NCBI RefSeq assembly: GCF_014195325.1
Contig: NZ_JACIBK010000007.1
Span: 1 to 64,000 of the forward strand
Origin: Rhizobium sp. BK650
GTDB taxonomy: Bacteria > Pseudomonadota > Alphaproteobacteria > Rhizobiales > Rhizobiaceae
Direction of reading: 5' to 3'
Length of the DNA: 64,000 nucleotides
Part shown: in pieces, positions 30,075 to 38,189 of the stretch
Layout of the letters: each line of letters begins with the position of its first letter
How positions within the stretch are numbered: the first letter of the stretch is position 1
Position numbers and translations under genes: made by a program
Notes under the pieces: model-generated
What the model was told of the DNA's origin: nothing
What the model saw: only the letters and a program-made list of their open reading frames with translations
Database searches by the model: none

Positions 30075-30497
30075 TCAGAGCTTCTGGAATTCCAGTCTGT
30101 AAATGACGTCTTCTCCGGTCATCAGATCGGTGCCCGGCGCATCGCTGATGACGAGCCTGTTGCCTTCTATGTGTACGGGCCGGACGAGGGCGCGCTCCCA
30201 AGTTGGGTTCCAGGCGGCCTCGACATGATGGATGACCCTGTCTTCTTGCAGCGTATAGGCAGCCGTATAGGCCAGCATCGTATCGAAAAGTGCTGCCTTC
30301 TCGCTATCGCTGGGCGCTTTGCCGTTGAGCTTTGGCCTGTCACGGCTGGTGACGAAAGCCATCATCCGGCCATCGGCATGATAGGCGATGTATCCGATGG
30401 GGTCGGGCCCCATGGCGTCGCTGACTTCCCCTGTCGCAACGACGGTTCGCGTCCACGAGATCATGCGCCACGTCCCGATGAGGGCGGTTTTGTCCAT
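30075..30497 (-). CDS. Lipocalin-like domain protein
   Basis: 140 residues from MDKTALIGTWRMISWTRTVV. The opening L-x-GTW and the pattern GYIAYHADGRMMAFVTSRDR belong to the lipocalin-like (Lipocalin_5) family. The frame is open 109 codons further upstream but GAGGGGAAT precedes this ATG. It converges on the LysR gene with four bases between the stops. Ligand unknown. Confidence 0.75.
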   Translation of the reverse strand: MDKTALIGTWRMISWTRTVVATGEVSDAMGPDPIGYIAYHADGRMMAFVTSRDRPKLNGKAPSDSEKAALFDTMLAYTAAYTLQEDRVIHHVEAAWNPTWERALVRPVHIEGNRLVISDAPGTDLMTGEDVIYRLEFQKL

Positions 30498-30688
30498 GGG
30501 ATTCCCCTCCCTCTGGTAGTCTAGCACAACTGGAAAATGCGGACTATCGGCCCGTAGCTCTTCTTGGGCAGATTGCAGCAATCCGACCCGCAAAGGCTCC
30601 CGGTGATCAGTCAAAACTCCCTTTTGACTCTCGCCAGGGAACTGGTGAAGATGCGCCGCACAAAGGAAAAGCAGCGCCGGAGGGGCGA

Positions 30689-31738
30689 ATGAGAAAGCCG
30701 TTTTTTTCTGGTTGGGATCGATGGAAAGCGGAGTGTCGCATAGGGCTGCTTTCAGCGCTTGCCGGCGTGGTCTGGTCTGCTTTTCCGCTGGGAATATCGG
30801 CACAGGACATGCCGGCACAAACACCGGCCTCTCAGGAGCAGGTGGAAAAGCTGATTTCCCGCTGGAAAGAACATTTCAAAGGTGCCGAGACCCTGCGGGA
30901 CCGCCGTACCGCCTTTCGCGACTTCATGGGGTCGCTGCCGGAGCCGACACGCGTCCAGATCCGTCTTGTCGATGCCGGCGGCGTCGATGCTGAGCTTATG
31001 TGGCCGGCGCGGCTTCACCATCCGATCGGCCGGCGAGCTATCCTTTTCATCCATGGCGGCGGCTTCTACGGGGGCTCCATCCGCACCCATAGCCTGCTTG
31101 CCGGCTCTCTCGCCAAGGCCGCTTCCAGCGATGTGCTGCTCATCGACTACCGGCGAACGCCGGAATATAGCTATCCCGCACAAGTCAACGATGCCTTGAG
31201 CGCCTACCGCTATCTGCTGGACAACGGCTACAGCAACGGAAATATCGTTATCGTCGGCGACGATGCGGGCGGCAATCTCGCGCTCCAGGTCGTGCTGCGG
31301 CAGATGCGCACCAGACAGCCGTTGCCGGCAGCCGTTGTGGCGCTCAGCCCGATCAGCGATCTTTCGGCATCAGGCGCATCCGTCACGTCCAATGCCGCCA
31401 AGGATACCGTAGTGGACAAGACTGCGCTGGAGGCGCTGCGCAAGGCCTATCTCGGCAATAATTCCGCGACGGATCCCGACATTTCCCCGCTTTATGCCGA
31501 TCTCTCGGGTTTTCCGCCTCTGCTGCTGCAGGTTGGCTCCGACGAACTGCTGCTCGACGATACGTTGCGGCTTGCCGACAAAGCGCAGAAGGCGGGTGTT
31601 GATGTGACTATGCAGGTCTGGCCCGGAATGCCGCATCAATGGCAGCTTTTCCCGTCCTTGCTTGAAGATGCCGACAAGGCCGGCCAGAAGATCGCGGAAT
31701 TCGCGGTCGCGCATTTTGCCGATCCACCGGAGAAATAG
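30689..31738 (+). CDS. HSL-type alpha/beta hydrolase with Asp in place of the nucleophile
   Basis: 349 residues, with a signal or anchor segment (residues 17-38, ending ISAQ). Oxyanion motif HGGG at 122-125; the nucleophile elbow reads GDDAGG (190-195), so Asp192 stands where GDSAGG has its Ser. The acid (Asp285, GSDE) and His316 (MPHQW) are kept. Family fold is clear; classic esterase activity is doubtful. It may be a binding protein or use another mechanism. Confidence 0.82.
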   Translation: MRKPFFSGWDRWKAECRIGLLSALAGVVWSAFPLGISAQDMPAQTPASQEQVEKLISRWKEHFKGAETLRDRRTAFRDFMGSLPEPTRVQIRLVDAGGVDAELMWPARLHHPIGRRAILFIHGGGFYGGSIRTHSLLAGSLAKAASSDVLLIDYRRTPEYSYPAQVNDALSAYRYLLDNGYSNGNIVIVGDDAGGNLALQVVLRQMRTRQPLPAAVVALSPISDLSASGASVTSNAAKDTVVDKTALEALRKAYLGNNSATDPDISPLYADLSGFPPLLLQVGSDELLLDDTLRLADKAQKAGVDVTMQVWPGMPHQWQLFPSLLEDADKAGQKIAEFAVAHFADPPEK

Positions 31739-31755
31739 GGCCGCATTGCGCCTCC

Positions 31756-32358
31756 TCAGTGGCCTGAATTCAACCCTTCGATTGGCCGGCCGACGGTCAG
31801 GCTCTGCCGCAGCTTAGGGTCGAGCCGTTCGGCATAGGCATGATCGGGGGCAGCCCCCAGCGCATCCAGCATCTTGGAGAAGAAGCAGCGTGCTGCCGCC
31901 GCTGCCGTCACGTCGAAAATCTCCGCATCGCTCAACCCGTGCCGCTTCAAGCCATCTATATCGTGCTGCGTTACCGATGTCGCATCGCGCGCCACCTTGG
32001 CGGCAAAATCCATGATTGCCCGCTCGATCGTATCGATCGGCGCCTTCTCGCTGCCGCCGGCCACCGCCGAAAGCCCGTCGTTGGTAAAGCCATCTCGCAG
32101 CAGCACCGAGCCATGCGCCAGCATGCAATAGGATGATTTGAGCTCCCTGGCCGCCGCCAGCGTTACCAGCTCATAACGCCGCTGGCTCATATGGCCGCGA
32201 ATATTCGCCAGCAACGCACCCCAGCTTTCCATCACTTCCGGCCGGTGCCCGAAGGCGCGGTACATATTCGGCAAATAGCCATAACTCGCTTCGGCCGAAG
32301 CGTACATCAATGCCGTCTTCTCGCTGTCAGATGCTTCCGGGGTATGAATGAAAGCCAT
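31756..32358 (-). CDS. Carboxymuconolactone decarboxylase/AhpD-like family protein
   Basis: 200 residues, helical. The motif ELKSSYCMLAHGSVL gives a single CxxxH, as in peroxidase-related members of the CMD family, and not the CxxC of true AhpD. Start MAFIHTPEASDSEKTALMY. Probably a redox-active or antioxidant protein; substrate unknown. It converges on the hydrolase gene. Confidence 0.78.
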   Translation of the reverse strand: MAFIHTPEASDSEKTALMYASAEASYGYLPNMYRAFGHRPEVMESWGALLANIRGHMSQRRYELVTLAAARELKSSYCMLAHGSVLLRDGFTNDGLSAVAGGSEKAPIDTIERAIMDFAAKVARDATSVTQHDIDGLKRHGLSDAEIFDVTAAAAARCFFSKMLDALGAAPDHAYAERLDPKLRQSLTVGRPIEGLNSGH

Positions 32359-32409
32359 GGCACGATCCTCCCTTGATCCACTGGGAGAATAGAGCGGCGC
32401 CTAATGACA

Positions 32410-32720
32410 TCAATCTGCCCCGCTTTTAGCCTGACCGGCTGCCCGGTTCGCTCTCCGCAGGTAGACTGGCAGAATATGATGTTCGGTCAGCGGCGCCACG
32501 ATGATATTGCCTTGCCGGGCGGGCGCTATCCAGCGGATTTCTTCGATCTCCGTGGTCGCAGCGATATCTTCACCACTCACGCGCAGCAGAGACAGGTCGG
32601 CGATCACGACTTGATCTGGTTCATTGGCTGCCGATGCCCGGACTGCCCCAGAAATTCAAGCTCCGCGGCCGCGGCAACGAGACCGATCTCTTCGGAGAGC
32701 TCTCTTGTCACGTGCAGATC
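32410..32720 (-). pseudogene. Frameshifted NUDIX hydrolase remnant
   Basis: One frame reads the second half of a Nudix box (TRELSEEIGL) and on to GHRQPMNQIKS-stop. A one-base shift near 32612 continues as VVIADLSLLRVSGEDIAATT and IEEIRWIAPARQGNIIVAPL to a stop at 32410. The first half of the Nudix box and the N-terminus are missing. Together these indicate a decayed gene. Confidence 0.7.
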
Positions 32721-32830
32721 TGACCGGATTCGCTGGTCCGGTTAGTCGCGAATGACTGATCTCAGCTGTTTGTCAAAGATGGCTTGGGCGCCTATATCAG
32801 CGGTCTCAGAAGCAGGAAGTGGATGCGACA

Positions 32831-33319
32831 ATGTTCCAGGCGGCATCGATCGACGTAGACAATAAGGTCGAGTTCTATCGCGAGCTTGCTCAGCAGTTGC
32901 AGGGCCTGCTCGAAGGCGAGCCGGACCTGATCGCCAACGCCGCCAACACCTCGGCGCTGATGTTTCACATGATGCCCGATCTTAACTGGGCGGGCTTTTA
33001 TCTCCTGAAGGGCGACGAACTCGTGCTCGGCCCCTTCCAGGGCAAACCTGCCTGCGTGCGCATTCCCGTCGGACGCGGCGTTTGTGGCACGGCGGTCAAG
33101 GAGCGCGCCTCGATTCTGGTGGAAGATGTGCATGCGTTTCCAGGCCATATCGCTTGCGACGCCGCATCCCGGTCCGAGCTAGTGGTTCCCGTCCGCGACA
33201 GTGATAAGATCGTCGGCGTCATCGATCTCGACAGCCCGCTTCCCGCTCGTTTCGATGCCGAAGACCGGGTAGGAATCGAGCGCCTGGCAGAAATCTTCGC
33301 TGCGGCAACCCGCTTCTGA
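32831..33319 (+). CDS. msrC: Free methionine-(R)-sulfoxide reductase (GAF domain)
   Basis: 162 residues from MFQAASIDVDNKVEFYRELA; a GTG at 32819 is an alternative with a closer GGAAG. The single GAF domain carries the fRMsr cysteines C75, C85 (GRGVCGTAV) and C109 (HIACDAASRSE). It reduces free Met-R-sulfoxide. With msrPQ at 17 kb this window holds two different methionine-repair routes, for free and protein-bound sulfoxide. Confidence 0.85.
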   Translation: MFQAASIDVDNKVEFYRELAQQLQGLLEGEPDLIANAANTSALMFHMMPDLNWAGFYLLKGDELVLGPFQGKPACVRIPVGRGVCGTAVKERASILVEDVHAFPGHIACDAASRSELVVPVRDSDKIVGVIDLDSPLPARFDAEDRVGIERLAEIFAAATRF

Positions 33320-33550
33320 GCGGGCTATCTCTTGAGAGGCTGGGCAGGTTGTGGGGAGAGAACCACGAAGAAGGCGTTGTGCCATCTCCCTCACTTGAAA
33401 GGCCGGACATCGAATATCTGCGGGCTGAGTAAATGACGAAATCTTGATCGATAATGCCGTTCTCTGAATGCCGAACCGGCCTATTTCCTTAGCCGGCACG
33501 GATATGCGCTGCGTTCCGGTCGCCGATCATCGATATGGGGGTAGATCAAG

Positions 33551-33739
33551 ATGTCCCGATTTCGAAAACTGCTGGCAGCAGGGGCAACGGTCATCGCAAT
33601 AGCTGTGACTTCGTCCTGCACGACGAGTTCGGATAGTTCGATCCAGACCGGCTCCGTCGGGTATGGGCAAAGCGCCGATTTTGCACTCCGGCCGGCGTGC
33701 CTGGGCGGATTTGGCAACGATAGACCCTGCAGTTATTGA
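33551..33739 (+). CDS. Small putative lipoprotein or secreted protein
   Basis: 62 residues, MSRFRKLLAAGATVIAIAVT followed by SSC and a short polar tail ending RPACLGGFGNDRPCSY. The hydrophobic N-terminus is signal-like; the lipobox (TSSC) is imperfect, so lipidation is uncertain. No family recognised. Confidence 0.45.
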   Translation: MSRFRKLLAAGATVIAIAVTSSCTTSSDSSIQTGSVGYGQSADFALRPACLGGFGNDRPCSY

Positions 33740-34021
33740 CAAACTGCCGAGCAGCCAGACGAAGTTTTGAAAATGACGGAACGCTGGATCACCGCGACAG
33801 CGGACCGGGGTAGGGCGACTGTTCCCATTGAAGTCATCGAAAGTAATCTAAAATTGTCCTATCAACAGAGGTGATGCAAAAGGACGCAGTTTCCTGTCGT
33901 GGCGGAGCCTCGCATATCGTTGCCGATGACATAGAGTGCCAGGAATCGATAATAACTCGGTCGCATGAGGCCCGCCTCGGTCCGGAGGCGGCACATTTTC
34001 ATAACCTATGGGAGCTGTATG
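33740..34021. other. Intergenic region before the aldo/keto reductase
   Basis: About 280 bases. A 33-codon frame at 33773-33874 is open but has no ribosome site or recognisable content. I assign nothing here beyond the presumed promoter of the following gene. Confidence 0.3.
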
Positions 34022-35011
34022 ATGGAATATCGTCGTCTAGGGAAGTCGGGTCTGCAAGTCAGCGAATTTTCCTTCGGATCGTGGGTCACCTTCGGCAAGC
34101 AGGTCAACGGCGGCGATGCCGTCGACCTCATGAAGCTTGCCTATGACAATGGTGTAAATTTCTTCGACAATGCCGAAGGATATGAAAGCGGCAAGTCTGA
34201 GATCGTCATGGGTGAGGCGCTTAAATCGCTCGGCTGGAGCCGCGACAGCTATATCGTGTCCAGCAAGGTCTTCTGGGGAGGTCAGAAGCCGACGCAGCGC
34301 GGCCTGTCGCGCAAGCATGTGACCGACGCCTGCCACGCGGCGCTGAAGAGGCTTCAGGTCGACTATCTCGACCTCTATTTCTGCCACCGCCCCGACATAG
34401 ACACGCCGATCGAGGAAACAGTCCGCGCGATGCACGGCCTCGTCGCGCAAGGCAAGGTGCTCTACTGGGGAACCTCGGAATGGTCTGCCCAGCAGCTGAC
34501 AGAAGCCTATGCTGTCGCCCGCGACCTGCGTATCACGCCGCCGACAATGGAACAGCCACAGTATAACATCTTCGAACGCCAGAAGGTCGAAGCCGATTAC
34601 CTGCCGCTTTACGACCTGATCGGCCTCGGTACCACCATCTGGTCGCCGCTCGCCTCGGGCGTGCTGACCGGCAAATACAATGACGGCATACCCGCCGACA
34701 GCCGCATGAACCTGCCGGGTTACGAATGGCTGAAGGAAAGGTGGTCCACCGATGCCGCCCGCGCCCAACTCGCCCAGGTTCGCGAACTGGCCAAGCTCTC
34801 GAATGAGATCGGCCTCTCGATCACCCATCTCGCCCTTCTGTGGTGCCTTGCCAACAAGAACGTCTCGACCGTCATTCTCGGTGCGTCGCGCGCGAGCCAG
34901 CTGCAGGACAATCTCGCCGCTCTCTCGCACAAGAGCAAGCTGACGTCTGACGTGCTAGAGCGGATCGACAGCATCGTCGGCAACAAGCCGGAAGCGCCGC
35001 GTCGTTTTTGA
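34022..35011 (+). CDS. Aldo/keto reductase (potassium-channel beta-subunit-like)
   Basis: 329 residues from MEYRRLGKSGLQVSEFSFGS (an adjacent ATG lies three bases upstream). The catalytic tetrad is visible: Asp49, Tyr54, Lys82, His122 (YFCHRPD). NADPH-dependent reduction of carbonyls is expected; substrate unknown. Followed by a perfect terminator. Confidence 0.9.
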   Translation: MEYRRLGKSGLQVSEFSFGSWVTFGKQVNGGDAVDLMKLAYDNGVNFFDNAEGYESGKSEIVMGEALKSLGWSRDSYIVSSKVFWGGQKPTQRGLSRKHVTDACHAALKRLQVDYLDLYFCHRPDIDTPIEETVRAMHGLVAQGKVLYWGTSEWSAQQLTEAYAVARDLRITPPTMEQPQYNIFERQKVEADYLPLYDLIGLGTTIWSPLASGVLTGKYNDGIPADSRMNLPGYEWLKERWSTDAARAQLAQVRELAKLSNEIGLSITHLALLWCLANKNVSTVILGASRASQLQDNLAALSHKSKLTSDVLERIDSIVGNKPEAPRRF

Positions 35012-35076
35012 TCCTCCTGGACGGGGCCGAGCCTACCGGGTCCAAGTTTCATTGCTTCTATCAGCATGCCAATATG

Positions 35077-35108
35077 AAAATGGCCGGACCCTTGGGTCCG
35101 GCCATTTT
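35077..35108 (+). terminator. Intrinsic terminator of the aldo/keto reductase gene
   Basis: AAAATGGCCGGACC (35077-35090) pairs over all 14 bases with GGTCCGGCCATTTT (35095-35108) around CTTG; A- and T-tracts on both sides make it bidirectional. A diverged second copy lies 1.1 kb downstream. Confidence 0.9.
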
Positions 35109-35137
35109 AATTTCTAGCTCACTTCAATGACCGCGCT
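35082..35137 (+). repeat. Direct repeat copy 1 (terminator plus flank)
   Basis: This segment recurs at 36177-36233. The shared core after the stem is identical over AATTTCTAGCTCACTTCAAT and continues GACCGCGCT here against GGCCGCGCT there. The two copies bracket the DUF2270 gene, as a recombination or insertion event would leave them. Confidence 0.75.
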
Positions 35138-35259
35138 GCTTGTTGAAACCTTTTGAATAGCTTTTGCGATGGTTGGGTTGAAGGAGCAAAATATTCCTTC
35201 GCAGCAGCGGCGGGCCATAGACCGTTGCGAGAACGAGCAAATGCGAGGAGGAAACAACA

Positions 35260-35985
35260 ATGGCCACCGAGCTCACTACATCCCATCTCGTGGATAGCGC
35301 CACGGACACTAAACGGCCGCCGCTACCCACGACGACGGGGGAAATCACCAACACGCTGAACCATTATTACCGCGGCGAGCTCGCGCGGATGACCAGTTGG
35401 CGGGACCGCATCGACCGGACGTCGAACTGGGCGATCACCGTCGTGGCGGCGCTGCTCTCCGTATCCTTGTCGACACCAACGTCCCATCATGGCGTGTTGT
35501 TGTTTGGCATGTTGCTAATCACATTGCTGCTGATGATCGAGGCGCGACGTTATCGGTTCTTCGACGTTTATCGGGCGCGGGTGCGGCAACTGGAGCGCAG
35601 CTACTTTGCGCAGATTTTTATGCCCGAAGCCGAGCTCAATCCAGATTGGGCACTATCGATTGCCAAGAGCCTGCGTGCACCGCGGCTTCTCCTCGGCTAC
35701 TTCGAGGCTATGCAGCGGCGGTTGCGGCGGAATTATTGCTGGATGTATGCGATTCTGCTGATGGCATGGATCTTGAAGATCTCGACGCCAAAGCTGCAAG
35801 CGGAAGGCGCGCCGCAAGAGCTGGCACATTCGTGGAGCTATATTGTTGACAATACGGCGCTCGGACCGATTCCCGGCTGGCCGGTTATCACGATCGTGGT
35901 TGTCTTCTATGCCCTCATTCTCTACGGCACACTACGCCGCAAGTTGGACGACGGTGATTTTCCCCATGGCGAAGCGCATGTCTGA
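35260..35985 (+). CDS. DUF2270 family membrane protein
   Basis: 241 residues. An AGGAGGAAACAAC directly precedes the ATG. After a soluble start, LNHYYRGELARMTSWRDRID leads into two hydrophobic segments, then EARRYRFFDVYRARVRQLER, and two further hydrophobic segments near residues 160 and 210. This matches DUF2270 as I know it. Function unknown. The gene lies between the two direct-repeat copies. Confidence 0.75.
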   Translation: MATELTTSHLVDSATDTKRPPLPTTTGEITNTLNHYYRGELARMTSWRDRIDRTSNWAITVVAALLSVSLSTPTSHHGVLLFGMLLITLLLMIEARRYRFFDVYRARVRQLERSYFAQIFMPEAELNPDWALSIAKSLRAPRLLLGYFEAMQRRLRRNYCWMYAILLMAWILKISTPKLQAEGAPQELAHSWSYIVDNTALGPIPGWPVITIVVVFYALILYGTLRRKLDDGDFPHGEAHV

Positions 35986-36176
35986 TCGTTTGGCAATACC
36001 GGACTAGCAAGATGATTCTCCCTTTACCGCATGCCATTCGGTCGCAGACGCTCGCCTGCATCATCGGTCGCACATTTGCACATCTATCGGACGCGGTCTG
36101 CTTTGCGCGGAAGACATTTCTCCTATTCAAGGAAAACCGTCGCCCGCATGATTGGGCGCGACACCGATGTGAAATT

Positions 36177-36233
36177 GGCCGGACCATTCCCGTCCGGCCA
36201 CTTCAATTTCTAGCTCACTTCAATGGCCGCGCT
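36177..36233 (+). repeat. Direct repeat copy 2
   Basis: Second copy of the 35082-35137 segment. The stem TGGCCGGAC/GTCCGGCCA is kept with a changed loop, and the following 20 bases are identical. It sits at the left edge of the accessory region and could serve as terminator for the DUF2270 gene or mark an integration junction. Confidence 0.75.
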
Positions 36234-36559
36234 TCAAACGAGTGACGGCGGCCAATGTAGGCAGCCAGTGATTATGTCGTAACACAATTAGATCTATCAA
36301 TGGCTTAACATAGGCCGCAGCCAATTGAAAATGACGCAATGGCCACGTGAATTTGACGGTCGTCTCAAAACCCACAAAACAGGGCGATTTCAGCGCTGAC
36401 GAAGCCTCCCCACTCGATCGGGCGATACTCGCGGGCAGAGAGCACGGACTCGGCTCTGGGCCCTTGGGCGATGTTCACAATCGGTGAGGTCACGCTTGCG
36501 ATGTACCGCGTCGCGAGATATCGATACCGCAAGTTGAACATCTCCTTATCGAGTCCAAA
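36234..36559. other. Gene-poor stretch at the island's left edge
   Basis: About 325 bases between the repeat and the ABC-3C operon. A minus-strand frame starting at 36841 runs through it, but half of that frame is antisense to the next gene and I do not accept it. No ATG in the ABC-3C frame occurs here. A transposon or island terminus could lie in this stretch, but I cannot define it. Confidence 0.35.
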
Positions 36560-37672
36560 TTGAGCGACGTACTGAAAGGCATCGAGAAGCCTTCGAAATG
36601 GCCCACCGCGAACGCGCGCCTTCTTGGCGTCGGGCTCGGGCTTCCCGTTGATCCGCTTGATCGGCTTGGCACTTTCAGTCCAGACGAGTTCGAACGCTTC
36701 GTTCTCGAATGGGCGGATGGTTACCTCGCGGAGAAGGTACCGGGCGTCAGCGAACTCCAGCCGAGGGGCGGCGCTGGCGATAAGGGAAGGGACATCGTGG
36801 TTTGGTTCGGGCAGCCGGGCGACCCGGATAGGTATTGGCACCTCTATCAGTGCAAGCGGTACAGTACTGCTCTCGGGGAGGCGTCTGCCCTTGGCGAGAT
36901 CGGCAAGGTGCTATATTTCGCATCGAGAGGTGACTTCACTGCACCTCGGGAATACTGGTTCGTAGCCCGCAAAGGTGTTACCGGTGGACTGCAGGATCTG
37001 CTGGATGATCAGGCGAAGCTGAAAGCCGAGCTGATCGCCACTTGGAACAAGAACTGCGCGGCGACTATAAGGAAGGGCCAGACTATCCCGCTCGATGATC
37101 AGCTCTTAGAGCTTATCAATGGAGCGAATTTTCCAGTTGTTCGTGCCAAGCAGCATCTTGAGCTTATCAACGAGCATGGTCAGACTAATTATCACCTGAC
37201 CGTATTTGGAAAGCCGCTGGTTGAGCGTCCGAAGCCATCGACTCCTCCGTCTTTGATTGCGGAGAAAGAGCGAACCTATGTCCGACAGCTATTCGAAGTC
37301 ATTGAGGAAATGACCGGCTCGCCAATTCAACAGGAATCCGATTTCAAACACCAGCAAAAGCCCGCACTTCTTTTTGAACGGTCCCGCGCGAGTTTTTACA
37401 GTGCTGAAGGACTGAAAGAGTTGGCCCGCGACCAGATGAAGCAGGTCGAATTCTTCGAGGACTTGCTGGGTCAGTTTCGAACTGGCCTGTTCTTTACATA
37501 CACGGCTCCGGCCGCGAACGGTCACGAACGGATCAGGAGCACGGTACAGGCCGCACAATGGCAACAAGTGGATGGCCACGTCCTAGGGCCGCATCTCACG
37601 GCTTTCGACAGGGAGGGCATCTGCCATCACCTCGCAAACGACGAGAGTCTGACGTGGTGCGATCATGGTTGA
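36560..37672 (+). CDS. ABC-three-component system protein with Mrr-like nuclease domain
   Basis: 370 residues from a TTG start; no ATG or GTG is available between here and the upstream stop at 36485. The region after RLLGVGLGLPVDPLDRLGTF resembles PD-(D/E)XK (Mrr-like) nucleases: Glu50, Asp78 (GDKGRD) and QCK at 97-99 (HLYQCKRY). A helical C-terminal region would contact its partners. It overlaps the middle-component gene by eight bases. In the ABC-3C systems described by Aravind and colleagues such effectors are set off by an SMC-like ATPase. Confidence 0.8.
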   Translation: MSDVLKGIEKPSKWPTANARLLGVGLGLPVDPLDRLGTFSPDEFERFVLEWADGYLAEKVPGVSELQPRGGAGDKGRDIVVWFGQPGDPDRYWHLYQCKRYSTALGEASALGEIGKVLYFASRGDFTAPREYWFVARKGVTGGLQDLLDDQAKLKAELIATWNKNCAATIRKGQTIPLDDQLLELINGANFPVVRAKQHLELINEHGQTNYHLTVFGKPLVERPKPSTPPSLIAEKERTYVRQLFEVIEEMTGSPIQQESDFKHQQKPALLFERSRASFYSAEGLKELARDQMKQVEFFEDLLGQFRTGLFFTYTAPAANGHERIRSTVQAAQWQQVDGHVLGPHLTAFDREGICHHLANDESLTWCDHG

Positions 37673-38189
37673 AACTGGAGGTCTAACGCCCTTACACGCG
37701 AGGCCGCCGGTGCGCCTCTTCAACACGCCGTTAGAAGCCGGTTTCAGGATGTTGTTTATTCTTTCCGCATGCCGTCCAGAACCGTGCGATCTGCAGCGCC
37801 TCATCAGCTACGACTATCTGCTTGTCCACTCCGGTGACGTCTCCAGCGAACACGACAGCCTTCACCCGGCGGTGCCCAACCGGGGATCCGAATGGGTGGT
37901 GAAGCGAGATGTTATCAACATGGGACTGGGCCTGATGTTCGCCCGCGATCTGGTCGAAAAGAGGTTGACTGTCAACGGCATACATTTTGCTGGATCCGAG
38001 CTGACGACAGCGTTTGTCCGCTTGCTGACCTCCCCTTATGCCGAAGCGCTGCGCGTCAGATCGCGCTGGCTGGCAAAGACGTTCGGCGACTACACGGACG
38101 ATGCTCTTCAGACGTTCATGTCCCGGAAGGTCGGCACATGGGGAGCGGAGTTCGACAACATCGCCGCGATCAAGGACATCGACCTCTAA
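37665..38189 (+). CDS. ABC-three-component system middle component (MC2-like)
   Basis: 174 residues. RLFNTPLEAGFRMLFILSAC followed by LQRLISYDYLLVHSGDV and the C-terminal KVGTWGAEFDNI match the middle-component family of ABC-3C loci as I recall it. It is thought to link ATPase and effector. The stop shares one base with the ATPase start (TAATG). Confidence 0.8.
   Translation: MVETGGLTPLHARPPVRLFNTPLEAGFRMLFILSACRPEPCDLQRLISYDYLLVHSGDVSSEHDSLHPAVPNRGSEWVVKRDVINMGLGLMFARDLVEKRLTVNGIHFAGSELTTAFVRLLTSPYAEALRVRSRWLAKTFGDYTDDALQTFMSRKVGTWGAEFDNIAAIKDIDL

Noticed and set aside
36365..36841. 158-codon minus-strand frame with a protein-like C-terminal half
   Set aside because: Its first half is antisense to the ABC-3C nuclease gene, it has no recognisable family, and its codon pattern follows the opposite strand. 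The part at 36365-36550 could be a remnant but cannot be supported.
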